Shown here: positions 24,522-34,129 of the stretch, in pieces
How positions within the stretch are numbered: position 1 is the stretch's first letter
Layout of the letters: each line of letters opens with the position of its first letter
Assembly (NCBI GenBank): GCA_002862205.1
Contig: PKCN01000144.1
Location: 1-44,520, forward strand
DNA: 44,520 nt
Direction of reading: 5' to 3'
Source: Planctomycetaceae bacterium
GTDB lineage: Bacteria; Planctomycetota; Planctomycetia; Pirellulales; Pirellulaceae
Notes under the pieces: generated by a model
Told to the model about the DNA's origin: nothing
The model's database searches: none
The model's input: only the letters and a program-made list of their open reading frames with translations
Position numbers and translations under genes: made by a program

Positions 24522-27488
24522 ATGGCAAAACCCGCCGCCAGATCGCAGAAACGGAGAGGGCACCGCCGCCGACTGTTGCTCGAGCACCTAGGTGATCGTC
24601 GGGTGCTGGCAGCCATCACGGGCGCAGTTTTCGAGGACTTGAATCATTCTTTCCAACTCGATGCTGGAGACTCAGACGCATCGCACCGGTTGGTCTACAT
24701 CGACTCGAACCAGAACACAAGAATTGATGCCGGGGAGCCCTACGCTCTGGCCGATGCCACTGGAAATTACACATTCGATGATGTCGCCGATGGAACTTAC
24801 GATCTGCGGTTGTACAACGGAACTGACACACAATTTCAGACCTTTCCAGTTTTAGCCACCCTCGATAGCCCCGTTTCAGAAGTCACTGGAGGCAGCCAAC
24901 TGGTAGCAAATGGCCGCACACCAATTGCATTGACCAGTCAGGCAGTGGTGCTCGGTGACCTCGACACGGGCGTCACATCTGAGATTGCTGTGGGTGGCCA
25001 GCTCACCAAGTTACAAACGCTGCCAAATGGGGATCTGCTGGTTATTGGTGACGGGGCAGATGATGAAACCGCTTGGCAAATCGACGCAGCAACGGGCACA
25101 AGCACGCCAATCAACCTTGGCCAGAGCGACACTCCAACCTTGTGGGCAGATCTGGCCATCGATGCCACCGGAAAAGGTGTCCTGCTCGAGCCCACAACTT
25201 CCGTTGAAACAGGCGAAAGCTTACTCGCGATCCGTGAGCTTGACGCCAGTGACTCCGATGTGATCTCAATCTCCGAGGTGTTGCATACCGTTCCTTCGAA
25301 CACGGATGTGATCGCAGCGGACGGCAACAGGTCAGTGTTTGCATGGTCGGGTACGGAGGGTACACAACTGTCGCTGTGGAGCAACTCGACGGCTTCCTTC
25401 ATTTCCAGTTCTGATGTCATTGGCTCATTGACAAGTGAACTGCTGGCCTTTGACGACGCTGCCGGAATCGTTGCTGTGCGAACTGCCGCTGGTGGCGTGG
25501 GTGTCTATGACGCCAATGCCAACTTCGCGCCACTACACACGCTCCCGCAAGCCAGCGGTCCAGTCGCGATTGATGCATCCAGAGACCTGTTATTTTCGAT
25601 TTCATCGAATGATTCAAAGCTGCAGTTGCTGAGTTTGCATGATGGCTCTCTGATCGCTGACATGGCAATTGATCTTTCCACTATCGGCCAAGTCAGTAGC
25701 CTGGCGATAGGCGACAGGAATGATTCCATCACTGTGCTGGGAGCAGCGGGGATCACCGAGATAGCGCTTCGCCGCGCCGACGCTCACAAAGTTACCGTGA
25801 CGAACAATACGGACGTGGATGGAGTGCTCTTCGGGATTGGCGTCGAGGGATCCAACACGCCGCCCGTTTACGATCCTGAGGCTCCCATTTTCACAACTCA
25901 GGAAGATCGCGGTTTCCTCCGACTTGCTCCAGCTGCTCTGGCACAATCAAGTGATGCTCAAGGCGATGAATACGTTGTCCTGCAACGTGGCCCTGCAGGA
26001 AACGGCATTGCCGTCATCAGCGTCGATGGCATGTTCAGCTACACTCCCAATCCTGACTTCAATGGTGTCGATACGGTCGATGTTTCCCTGCATGATGGGC
26101 GTGACATTTCAGCGATCGAACCAGTCACCATCATCGTCGAATCGGTTCCTGATTCACCGACCGACATCACAAGTGACATTGACGATGTTGCCGAGAACAT
26201 GGATGCCGATGAAATCGTCGGAATCATCGAAGTCATCGATGCCGATGGAATCGGCGGGATGCCCCACATTATCGAAGTCAATGACCCCCGTTTCATGGTC
26301 AACGACGGGCATCTCATCTTCGTTGGCGGCGACCTGGACTTCGAAACCGAGCCGACAATTTCCTTGAATGTCAGCGCGACGGACGTCGAAACCAATACGA
26401 CGATCGAACGCTCCGTTTCCGTGACGATCCTCGATGCCAATGATCCCATCGATGGCATTTCTCCGACCACTGCACAGGTCGACGAAAATAGCGAGGGTGC
26501 ACTCATTTGTGCCATTCAGATTTCTGACCCTGATGCCAATGACTCGCACTCGCTGTCCGTTGACGATGGAAGATTCCGCGTTTCAGATGGGAATCTTTAT
26601 CTAGCGGAAGGCATCTCGCTGGATTACGAGCAGAATTCCGTGATCACTGTCAATATCACAGCAGTGGACTCTGGAGGCGAAACATTGACGGCACCCATTC
26701 AAGTGACGGTCATTGATCTGGAAGAACAGCCAACCACAATTGAAATATCCAGCCAAAGCGTCATGGAGTGGGTCAGGGGCGCCCCGGTTGGCTCAGTCAG
26801 TGTAGACGGAAAAACGGCAAGTGATCGATTCACGCTTGCTGTGAGCGATCCAAGATTTGAAATTACTGCCTCACAACTCAAACTTCGGGACAGCGAGAGG
26901 CTGGACCGGAACAATCAGGATCAGATTTTTCTTACGGTGAGCGTCAGTGACACGCTGTCCGAATTCCAACGTGTCAGCAAAGACTTCATCATTCAGGTCC
27001 TTGGGAATGCCGCTCCCAACCACAACCCAAATGATCCCTTTGATGTTGATAACAACGGCATTGGAACAGTCAACGACGCAAACCTCATTCTGAACTACAT
27101 CAACATCCATGGTCCGGGCAGCATTACACCGAACATCGCCGAACTTTACTACGATGTGAATGGGGACAAGCTTGTCACATCCCTGGACTTGCTGCTACTG
27201 ATCAATGAACTCAACCGCAGGGCAACGAGCGGTACAGTGGGTAACGGCGAAGGTTCACCAGAGGGCGAGCAAGTTGTGCCATCGGAACCCGCTGATAAGC
27301 TCGATGAGGAAGGATTAACCTCCAAGTCAAAACTCTCGCCTCTTGGGCCAGGCACTGGCCTCAGTCCCAGCGGGCACAACGGCTTGAAGTTGCCCAGTAG
27401 TGACAACGCATCGAATGGCCCCGGGTCCCCGACGCATGTCGAGCGAGTCGACCAGACGCTTCGACTGCTGACAGATGAGGGACTCTAG
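24522..27488 (+). CDS. dockerin type I / cadherin-like surface protein
   Basis: 988-residue exported protein. The basic N-terminus ends in LEHLGDRRVLA (residues 20-30), a variant of the LEPRxLL-type N-terminal motif of planctomycete giant surface proteins. An SdrD B-like segment follows (about 33-110, VFEDLNHSFQLDAGDSD and YTFDDVADGTYDLRLYNG). Next is a region of about 300 residues with beta-propeller-like character. A cadherin/Ig-like part comes after that (PNPDFNGVDTVDVSLHDG, then cadherin-type repeats ending in SVTILDANDP and similar, about 500-850). A type I dockerin with two EF-hand-like loops, DVDNNGIGTVNDANLIL and DVNGDKLVTSLDLLLL, lies near residues 855-915. The C-terminal tail is disordered. 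A dockerin without a known cohesin partner in the window suggests cell-surface or matrix attachment; this is inference. Confidence 0.85.
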   Translation: MAKPAARSQKRRGHRRRLLLEHLGDRRVLAAITGAVFEDLNHSFQLDAGDSDASHRLVYIDSNQNTRIDAGEPYALADATGNYTFDDVADGTYDLRLYNGTDTQFQTFPVLATLDSPVSEVTGGSQLVANGRTPIALTSQAVVLGDLDTGVTSEIAVGGQLTKLQTLPNGDLLVIGDGADDETAWQIDAATGTSTPINLGQSDTPTLWADLAIDATGKGVLLEPTTSVETGESLLAIRELDASDSDVISISEVLHTVPSNTDVIAADGNRSVFAWSGTEGTQLSLWSNSTASFISSSDVIGSLTSELLAFDDAAGIVAVRTAAGGVGVYDANANFAPLHTLPQASGPVAIDASRDLLFSISSNDSKLQLLSLHDGSLIADMAIDLSTIGQVSSLAIGDRNDSITVLGAAGITEIALRRADAHKVTVTNNTDVDGVLFGIGVEGSNTPPVYDPEAPIFTTQEDRGFLRLAPAALAQSSDAQGDEYVVLQRGPAGNGIAVISVDGMFSYTPNPDFNGVDTVDVSLHDGRDISAIEPVTIIVESVPDSPTDITSDIDDVAENMDADEIVGIIEVIDADGIGGMPHIIEVNDPRFMVNDGHLIFVGGDLDFETEPTISLNVSATDVETNTTIERSVSVTILDANDPIDGISPTTAQVDENSEGALICAIQISDPDANDSHSLSVDDGRFRVSDGNLYLAEGISLDYEQNSVITVNITAVDSGGETLTAPIQVTVIDLEEQPTTIEISSQSVMEWVRGAPVGSVSVDGKTASDRFTLAVSDPRFEITASQLKLRDSERLDRNNQDQIFLTVSVSDTLSEFQRVSKDFIIQVLGNAAPNHNPNDPFDVDNNGIGTVNDANLILNYINIHGPGSITPNIAELYYDVNGDKLVTSLDLLLLINELNRRATSGTVGNGEGSPEGEQVVPSEPADKLDEEGLTSKSKLSPLGPGTGLSPSGHNGLKLPSSDNASNGPGSPTHVERVDQTLRLLTDEGL

Positions 27489-27825
27489 ACTTCAAGACAA
27501 CTTCTCGCAGGGGCGTGTTAGGACGAACAATCGATCCAACCGCTCGGCATCCGGGTGTGTCGCTACGGTGACGCGGTTTGCGTTTCATAACTCACGCGAT
27601 TACCGAAACCAAGAGCACCTGCCACATGGGACCTAGGACCTGCAACCGGGCACCTGCAACATGGGACCTGCAACATGGGACCTGCAACATGGGACCTGCA
27701 ACATGGGACCTGGGACCTGCAACCTGGCACATGGCACATGGCACATGGCATCTGCAACCTGGCACCTGCAACCTGGCACCTGCAACATGGCACCTGCAAC
27801 CTGGGACTTCAAATCCTTAGAGAAG
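27489..27825. other. intergenic region between convergent dockerin and terC-family genes
   Basis: Most of this region is a degenerate heptamer array (27615-27810). No gene is supported. All three forward frames are open through the array because a seven-base unit cycles the frame, so ORFs here are not evidence of coding. Confidence 0.6.
27615..27810. repeat. 28-unit degenerate heptamer tandem array
   Basis: The stretch reads without interruption as 28 heptamers of the form (G/C)(G/C/A)AC(C/A)TG. Examples are GGACCTG, CAACATG, GCACCTG, CAACCTG and GCACATG, with a few diverged units such as GGACCTA, CAACCGG, GCATCTG and GGACTTC. In parts the units alternate, giving a 14-base super-repeat (GGACCTGCAACATG four times at 27664-27705; GCACCTGCAACCTG in the second half), and GCACATG occurs three times in a row at 27727-27747. 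It lies between two convergent genes. Unit length is seven throughout, with no insertions or deletions. Confidence 0.95.
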
Positions 27826-28746
27826 TCAGGCTACTTCCTCTCCAACCGCTTCGCTATCAGCCCCAAGCCGCTCTCGCTGAGCCAACAACTTCTTTTGGTA
27901 TCGCGACTGAACCACATCCACCAGAATGAGCACTGCCAGCACAAAGTAGAATGTGCTCTTTGCCATCGCCGTGATGTGATGCCCTCCGAGTTTTAGTTCA
28001 GCAAGATGGCCACCCTCGCTGACTAGCATCACGCCAACAATGAAGAGAACAAACAGCCCCAACACTTCATACATGCGATTTTTTCTGAGAAATTCAGCGA
28101 CAAAATCGGCAGCCCACATCATCAGCAAACCACTGATCACGATTGCCACCGCCATGATTGCAAAGTTGCCAGTCAAAGCCATCGCACTGAGAATGGAATC
28201 GAAAGAAAAGACCAGATTCATGATCACGATCAGCGTCACGGCTTTCTTGACCGACGTGCCTGCTTCTTTCCCGGGTGAACCCGAAAGGTCATCAATTGCC
28301 AACATGTGATAAATTTCTTTTACCGCTGTCCACAAGATGAAGGCACCACCGCACAGCACAATCAGACTGTGGCCGGTCATCGACATCGAAATCAAATCAT
28401 TCTCGCCAGTTTCAAAAAATGGCGTCTGCAATCGTTTGATCAGATTGACAACCACGAACAGCAAGCAGATGCGGAAGGCGATCGCCAAGCCGATCCCCCA
28501 ACGCCGCACCATTGACTGCCGATCCTTCGGCACACGCTTGCTCTCGATCGAAATATAAAGCAGATTATCGAAGCCAAGCACAGCTTGCAGCAGCACCAGC
28601 ATCCCCAAGGTAAAAATCCCGGATACAGACCAGAACGTTTGCGTTTGGGCTGTTGTTTCTGATTCAGCCTCCACACCTTCCGAGGCGACTTCAGCCAGCA
28701 AGCTTGCTCCCTCAAGAATCCCTGGCAAATCGAATAATTCCAACAT
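27826..28746 (-). CDS. TerC family integral membrane protein
   Basis: TerC-family multipass membrane protein, 306 residues, with about seven to eight hydrophobic segments. Family landmarks are LVLLQAVLGFDNLLYISI (about residues 51-68), in which Asp and Asn belong to the conserved GxDN signature, and VIMNLVFSFDSILSAMALTGN, the second conserved Asp-bearing helix. TerC proteins are linked to tellurite resistance and metal (including manganese) handling; which applies here is not readable. The C-terminus QRERLGADSEAVGEEVA is acidic. It converges with the dockerin gene, with the heptamer array between them. Confidence 0.9.
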   Translation of the reverse strand: MLELFDLPGILEGASLLAEVASEGVEAESETTAQTQTFWSVSGIFTLGMLVLLQAVLGFDNLLYISIESKRVPKDRQSMVRRWGIGLAIAFRICLLFVVVNLIKRLQTPFFETGENDLISMSMTGHSLIVLCGGAFILWTAVKEIYHMLAIDDLSGSPGKEAGTSVKKAVTLIVIMNLVFSFDSILSAMALTGNFAIMAVAIVISGLLMMWAADFVAEFLRKNRMYEVLGLFVLFIVGVMLVSEGGHLAELKLGGHHITAMAKSTFYFVLAVLILVDVVQSRYQKKLLAQRERLGADSEAVGEEVA

Positions 28747-28890
28747 GGCGTTCTCTCCTGATCCGGTTGCGACACTGAGTTTCCCACCGCGTTAAAAAAT
28801 CACGCCATGGATTCAAAGATGCTTGGCAGAGTATGATGCTAGGAATTACATACGACTACCATACCAACCCGGATTCAGGTCATAAGACAG

Positions 28891-29667
28891 ATGAAAACCA
28901 TCATCCCTTTTCTGCTCTTGAGTATCGCTATCCCGCCAGCCCTTTCCAGCGTGTCCGCTGCGTCACCCGAGTGCTACGAAATCCGCAGTTACCTCCTGGG
29001 CGACCAGGGCGATACCGAAGCGATTCACCAGTACCTGCGAGATGCTTTCCTGCCAGCAATGAAGCGGCAACAAGTGGGACCGATTGGGGTCTTTCACAAC
29101 TCCACAAAAGATCAGTCAGACAGCCAGCGGATTGTGGTCGTCATTCCTTACAAAAGTGCGAATGGGATTTCAGCCTGTAAAAGCCGACTGGCAAAGGACA
29201 GTGAATACAAAAAGGCTGCCAGAAATTATCTGGACCGTGGGACAGACAACTCACCCTATCAGCGAATTGAAAGCGAGTTATTGGTAGCGATGGACTGCAT
29301 GCCACTTCTGAAAGTCCCTGAGCAACAATTAAAGAATGCGAACCGCGTTTTTGAACTCCGAGTCTACGAGAGTGCCAACGAACGGCTCGGCGACCTGAAA
29401 GTCCACATGTTTAACAACGGTGAGGTCCCTATTTTCCTTGATTGTGGCATCCAACCCATTTTCATTGGGCAAGCCATGATCGGCCCGTCCACACCCAACC
29501 TGAGCTACTTGACGGTCTACCCCAGCGAACAGGCACGGAACAAGGCTTGGGTGGATTTCCGAGCCCACCCCGACTGGCAAGTCCTGAAAAAAAAATCCAA
29601 ATACGCAGGTACGGTCAGCAAAATAGACAAGTACGTCCTGACGCCGACTGATTATTCACAGATTTGA
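28891..29667 (+). CDS. secreted NIPSNAP family protein
   Basis: NIPSNAP-type protein of 258 residues with an N-terminal signal peptide (MKTIIPFLLLSIAIPPALSS, cut near VSAA). Two ferredoxin-like NIPSNAP repeats are seen: the first begins CYEIRSYLLGDQGDTEAIHQY and contains QQVGPIGVFHN, the second begins VFELRVYES and contains CGIQPIFIGQAMIGPSTPN, then WVDFRAHPDWQ. Such proteins are very common in Planctomycetes and often secreted, but their role is unknown. It stands alone, divergent from the terC-family gene and 158 bases before the mutS start. Confidence 0.9.
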   Translation: MKTIIPFLLLSIAIPPALSSVSAASPECYEIRSYLLGDQGDTEAIHQYLRDAFLPAMKRQQVGPIGVFHNSTKDQSDSQRIVVVIPYKSANGISACKSRLAKDSEYKKAARNYLDRGTDNSPYQRIESELLVAMDCMPLLKVPEQQLKNANRVFELRVYESANERLGDLKVHMFNNGEVPIFLDCGIQPIFIGQAMIGPSTPNLSYLTVYPSEQARNKAWVDFRAHPDWQVLKKKSKYAGTVSKIDKYVLTPTDYSQI

Positions 29668-29825
29668 TCAACAGGCATGAATTCTATCGGCATTGGGGTG
29701 TCTGGCGGATCAGGACAACACGCATTGCCCAGTCGTTAAATCTGATAGCATGAGGTGAGAACGATCTGCATTTCCTTGACTGCCGAGGCTGGGAATTGGG
29801 ACGATTTACCGGTACGATTTGGTTC

Positions 29826-32480
29826 ATGACACCAATGATGCGGCAGTACCACGAAGCGAAGGCAGCATGCGGAGACGCATTGCTGTTTTTTCGCATGGGC
29901 GACTTCTATGAGCTCTTTCTCGACGACGCAAAAGTCGCTGCGAAAATACTCGGTCTGAACCTCACCAGCCGAGACAAGGACAGTGATAACCCCACGGCGA
30001 TGGCTGGGTTCCCCCACCACCAACTTGACTCGTACCTGCAAAAGCTGATCAAGGCTGGCTTTCGAGCTGCCGTTTGCGAACAGGTAGAAGATCCCAAAAC
30101 AGCCAAGGGCCTGGTCAAGCGGGAAGTAACCCGCGTTGTCAGCGCTGGTACATTGACCGATGACGGACTGCTGAACCCAAACGAGGCAAACTTCGTCGCC
30201 GCAGTCTGCTTGCAGCACGACAAACACGGAGGCAAAGGAACTGAAGAGCCCCAAGTCGGCATTGCTTGGGCCGAACTGTCCAGTGGCCGATTCGAAGCTG
30301 GCACCTTTGCGAAATCGCGGATTGAAGATGAGCTGGCAAGAATTGGCCCCGCTGAAGTGATCTACCGTGAAGATGACGTGCACTTTAGTCCTGACACAAC
30401 TGCTCCATGGTCGTGGACCCCGCGTCCAGCGTGGAGCTTCGCAGAGGATTCGGCAACCGAAGCTCTTTGCAAACAGCTTTCAGTACACAATCTTGAGGGT
30501 TTTGGATTCGAACCCACTGATGTTCCGGCAGTCCGTGCTGCGGGAGCAGTGCTGACCTATCTTCAGGAAACGCAACGAAGTGGGCTGGACCATTTTCGAT
30601 CCCTTACCTCTCACAGACGCAGTGGCTTTCTGCAAATTGATGCAGCGACCCGACGCAGTCTTGAGATCACGCGCACCCTCCGAAGTGGATCCCGAGAGGG
30701 TTCCTTACTGGGCGTGATTGACCTTACCTGCACACCGATGGGCTCACGCCTGCTTGCTGACTGGGTTTCAGCGCCTTTGATTGATGCCACCGGCATCAAT
30801 CAACGTCTTGATGCGGTAGAGATGCTGTCGACTGAAAGCGGATTTAGAACGGACACACGCAAAACACTAAATCAGACGTTCGACCTGACTCGCTTGCTAG
30901 GTCGCATCGCGACAGGCAGAACAGGACCACGTGATCTTCAACAGGTTGCACGCACCCTTGCCAGTCTGCCAGTACTGAAGGCACAACTTGCAAACCGGCA
31001 ACCAGAGCGTCTTTGTTTCATTGACGCTCATTTACATCTTTGCCCTGACCTGCGTGCAAAACTTGAACTCGGGCTCGCTGATGAATGCCCCATTTCTGCC
31101 GCTGACGGAAATTTCATACGCACTGGCTTTGATGCCGAACTTGACGACCTGAGAACCTTGGCCAAGGGAGGCAAAGAATGGATTGCTGCCTACCAACGTG
31201 ACCAGATGGAGCAAACGGGGATTAACAACCTCAAAGTGGGTTACAACAAAGTGTTCGGCTACTATCTGGAGGCCACGAATGCCCATCGCGATAAAGTCCC
31301 GGACTTCTACATCCGCAAACAAACGCTAAAAAATTGCGAGCGTTACATCACCCCCGAACTCAAGGAATACGAAGAGAAGGTATTGGCCGCGGACGAGAAA
31401 GCATCAACACGAGAACAACTACTTTTTCAACAACTTCGCGATGAAACCCACCGCCAACTTTCGACATTGCAGGAAGTTGCCACGGCGATCGCCGAACTGG
31501 ACACGTTGTCCGCGTTGGGGGAAATTTCGAGCCGCAGGGGATGGGTGCGCCCCAGTTTGAATGATGAATCTGTTTTGCGAATCAATGCTGGCCGACACCC
31601 CGTACTGGATGCAACTTTACCGCAAGGCGAATTCGTTCCCAACGATTGCGTACAGTCTCCCGAAACGGGCATGATCCTGCTGATCACTGGTCCAAACATG
31701 GCAGGAAAAAGTACCTACATCCGGCAGATAGCTCTGATCACCCTGCTGGCTCAGGCAGGCTCATTTGTGCCTGCAGAATCTGCAGACATCGGGATTGCGG
31801 ATCGTGTCTTTGCGCGGGTTGGAGCCAGTGATGAACTCAGTCGCGGTCAAAGTACATTCATGGTGGAAATGGTCGAGACCGCCAGAATTCTCAACACGGC
31901 CACCTCTCGCAGCCTTGTAATCCTCGATGAAATTGGACGCGGGACCAGCACCTACGATGGACTTTCGCTGGCTTGGGCAATCACTGAACACCTGCATGAA
32001 CAAATCGGGTGCCGCACTCTTTTTGCCACACACTACCATGAACTGACACAACTCTCAGAATCATTGCCGCGAGTATCCAATCTGAATGTAGCTGTCAAGG
32101 AATGGGATGACGAAGTGGTATTCTTGCACCGTATCGTCAAAGGCGGCGCCGACAAGAGTTACGGAATCCATGTCGCCAGACTTGCCGGAATACCTGCAGA
32201 AGTCAATGAGCGAGCCAAGGACGTTCTTTCGCAGCTGGAAGCTGATCATCGTGATGCATTTGATCGACCGACAATCCAAACACCTGGCCCGGATACAAGC
32301 AATGGCCAATACCAATTGACCCTGTTTGGATTTGCAGAACACCCACTTTTGGAGGAAGTTGAGAAGTTGGATGTCAATGCAATGACCCCGCTCGACGCAA
32401 TGCAATTCCTCATGGATGCCCAGCAGAAATTAAAAACCGACGCCAAGCCTCAGCAAGCGTCTCCGCCTCACCAGACATGA
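29826..32480 (+). CDS. mutS: DNA mismatch repair protein MutS
   Basis: MutS1-type mismatch recognition ATPase, 884 residues from the chosen ATG. The mismatch-wedging Phe-x-Glu motif lies in GDFYELF (F27, E29). The connector, clamp and lever regions follow, with YNKVFGYYLEATNAH diagnostic of MutS1. The ATPase carries Walker A GPNMAGKSTYIRQ (about residues 621-633), DELSRGQSTFMVEM, Walker B LVILDEIGRGTSTYDG and the switch His in LFATHYHELTQL. A helix-turn-helix dimerisation segment follows (GIPAEVNERAKDVLSQLE). The frame is open to a TTG at 29796, but MTPMMRQYHEAK at 29826 is the classic N-terminus. No mutL is in the window. The 3' end overlaps the convergent sulfatase gene by 13 bases. Confidence 0.98.
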   Translation: MTPMMRQYHEAKAACGDALLFFRMGDFYELFLDDAKVAAKILGLNLTSRDKDSDNPTAMAGFPHHQLDSYLQKLIKAGFRAAVCEQVEDPKTAKGLVKREVTRVVSAGTLTDDGLLNPNEANFVAAVCLQHDKHGGKGTEEPQVGIAWAELSSGRFEAGTFAKSRIEDELARIGPAEVIYREDDVHFSPDTTAPWSWTPRPAWSFAEDSATEALCKQLSVHNLEGFGFEPTDVPAVRAAGAVLTYLQETQRSGLDHFRSLTSHRRSGFLQIDAATRRSLEITRTLRSGSREGSLLGVIDLTCTPMGSRLLADWVSAPLIDATGINQRLDAVEMLSTESGFRTDTRKTLNQTFDLTRLLGRIATGRTGPRDLQQVARTLASLPVLKAQLANRQPERLCFIDAHLHLCPDLRAKLELGLADECPISAADGNFIRTGFDAELDDLRTLAKGGKEWIAAYQRDQMEQTGINNLKVGYNKVFGYYLEATNAHRDKVPDFYIRKQTLKNCERYITPELKEYEEKVLAADEKASTREQLLFQQLRDETHRQLSTLQEVATAIAELDTLSALGEISSRRGWVRPSLNDESVLRINAGRHPVLDATLPQGEFVPNDCVQSPETGMILLITGPNMAGKSTYIRQIALITLLAQAGSFVPAESADIGIADRVFARVGASDELSRGQSTFMVEMVETARILNTATSRSLVILDEIGRGTSTYDGLSLAWAITEHLHEQIGCRTLFATHYHELTQLSESLPRVSNLNVAVKEWDDEVVFLHRIVKGGADKSYGIHVARLAGIPAEVNERAKDVLSQLEADHRDAFDRPTIQTPGPDTSNGQYQLTLFGFAEHPLLEEVEKLDVNAMTPLDAMQFLMDAQQKLKTDAKPQQASPPHQT

Positions 32481-33913
32481 GAGCCTTTCACCAGTTCACG
32501 GTACTCATGCTCAAGCGTCGCTTTCAGCTTGGCTGTCCGTGCGGGATCTTCGTCAGCAACGTTCACTGACTCCGCAATGTCCTTGGTGAGATCGTAGAGC
32601 TCAATATCAGTCAGGGTGGCAGCTTGAATGGCATGCAGATTCTCACGGGTCACATTTGGCATTTTGGAAAGTTTGCCTCCATTCAGCTTAGCCAAAACCT
32701 TCCATTTGCCGTGACGCATGGCAACACGCGCCTCATTGATTGCATTGTAGTAAGCCCACACCAGGGGTTTTTTGCGAGCAATTTGCTTACCTTTCAAAGC
32801 TGGCAGGAAATTCGTTCCATCGAGAACAAGATCAGCAGGCACCTTGGCTTTCGCCAAATCACAGAAGGTGGGCAAAAAATCCAGTGCTGAAACAGGTGTT
32901 GAAACAGGCTCTCCCGGCGATTGAATTCGGCCCTTCCAGTTCATGATTCCTGCAACGCGGAATCCTGCATCGGTCGTATGCAATTTCATGCCCCGAAGCG
33001 GTCCGGGACGCCCATAGGAACGCGCGGCCCCACGATAACGTCTCAACGTTTCTGGCCCATTATCCGAAGTAAAGATAATCAGCGTGTTATCACGTCGCTT
33101 CAATTTCTCGAGCCCCGATACCAATTTGCCAACAGCCGTATCAACATTGGCAACATTCGCAAAATACTGTGCTTCATTGCGATCTCTGGATGAGGCAACA
33201 TAGGTTTCGACCAGAGAAGCTGGTGATTCAATTGGCTCATGGGGTTCATGAAATGCGGCATAGATAAAAAAAGGACGATCAGGATCACATGTTCCAAGCC
33301 AATTGATGGCCTCGTCGACAACAATCTGACAACTGAAATCCTCAATCAGGCCAACTGTCTTTCCATTGCGAACGTAATTACGCGGATATCGGTGCGATGG
33401 TGAGGCATTGTTTTGAGTTGCCAACCAATGATCAAATCCAAAGTCACCCGGTTGTGGCTGTCGGTCGTTATTGAATTCACTGTTGCAGTGCCATTTGCCA
33501 GCCATACACGTCTGATAGCCAGCATCCTGCAAAAGCTTGGCAATCGTGATTTCGGAGGCTCTCATGTGCACCAAATCACGCCGATTGGGAGATGTTTTCC
33601 TGGCTTCAGGTATCCAATCATAGACTCCCGCTCGGTTGGGACTACGCCCAGTCAGCAACCCAACTCGCGAAGGAGAACAGACCGGCGCGGTTGAATAAAA
33701 ATCGGTAAACTGCACACCGGTTTTCGCCAGTTCATTCAAATGAGGGGTTTTGATGGCCGGGTGTCCGTAACATTCCAAATCGCCATATCCAAGGTCGTCA
33801 CAAAGCACGACAACAATGTTGGGGCGAGTCTCTGCGCCCCAACCTGAACCCAGCAAACTCAAAAAAGCAATCGCGCATCGAATTGAAACATACATACAAG
33901 CAGCCAAAGACAT
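32468..33913 (-). CDS. secreted S1-type sulfatase (arylsulfatase A-like)
   Basis: Formylglycine-dependent sulfatase of 481 residues. A signal peptide (hydrophobic core about residues 11-24, cut near GWGAE) is followed by PNIVVVLCDDLGYGD, whose acidic residues bind calcium. The CSPSRVGLLTGR signature (C79) is the Cys to be converted to formylglycine. AGKWH and FTSDNGPE supply further active-site positions. These enzymes cleave sulfate esters, typically from algal or other marine polysaccharides, and are expanded in marine Planctomycetes. The exact substrate is unknown. It is tail-to-tail with mutS with a 13-base overlap. No sulfatase-maturing enzyme lies in the window. Confidence 0.93.
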   Translation of the reverse strand: MSLAACMYVSIRCAIAFLSLLGSGWGAETRPNIVVVLCDDLGYGDLECYGHPAIKTPHLNELAKTGVQFTDFYSTAPVCSPSRVGLLTGRSPNRAGVYDWIPEARKTSPNRRDLVHMRASEITIAKLLQDAGYQTCMAGKWHCNSEFNNDRQPQPGDFGFDHWLATQNNASPSHRYPRNYVRNGKTVGLIEDFSCQIVVDEAINWLGTCDPDRPFFIYAAFHEPHEPIESPASLVETYVASSRDRNEAQYFANVANVDTAVGKLVSGLEKLKRRDNTLIIFTSDNGPETLRRYRGAARSYGRPGPLRGMKLHTTDAGFRVAGIMNWKGRIQSPGEPVSTPVSALDFLPTFCDLAKAKVPADLVLDGTNFLPALKGKQIARKKPLVWAYYNAINEARVAMRHGKWKVLAKLNGGKLSKMPNVTRENLHAIQAATLTDIELYDLTKDIAESVNVADEDPARTAKLKATLEHEYRELVKGSHVW

Positions 33914-34129
33914 GATTACCGGTAACAGAATTGAATGCCCTGAGTATAATCAGCTCACGTTGGACTCGGGCTTGGTCGGCTCACATTAACAGATGCGCTG
34001 TTAATTTTCTGTCACATGATGGAACAGGCAAGCAATCAGGCCGACTGGAACAAACGGAAACTGTGTTTAGGCTGGGAATCGAAGCGGATTCAACGACAGC
34101 TAACTTTGCTACCTCACTGACCTGAAACC

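Noticed and set aside
27615-27810. CRISPR array
   Set aside because: The units are contiguous heptamers with no unique spacers, no 25-40 base repeats and no cas genes.
27578-27820. ORFs through the heptamer array encoding Cys/Trp/His/Pro-rich repeats
   Set aside because: A seven-base unit without stop codons keeps all three frames open, so openness is not evidence for coding; the two neighbouring genes are convergent and need no gene here.
30480-30520. tRNA-like T-arm (GGATTCGAACCC)
   Set aside because: It lies within the mutS coding region and no cloverleaf can be built around it.
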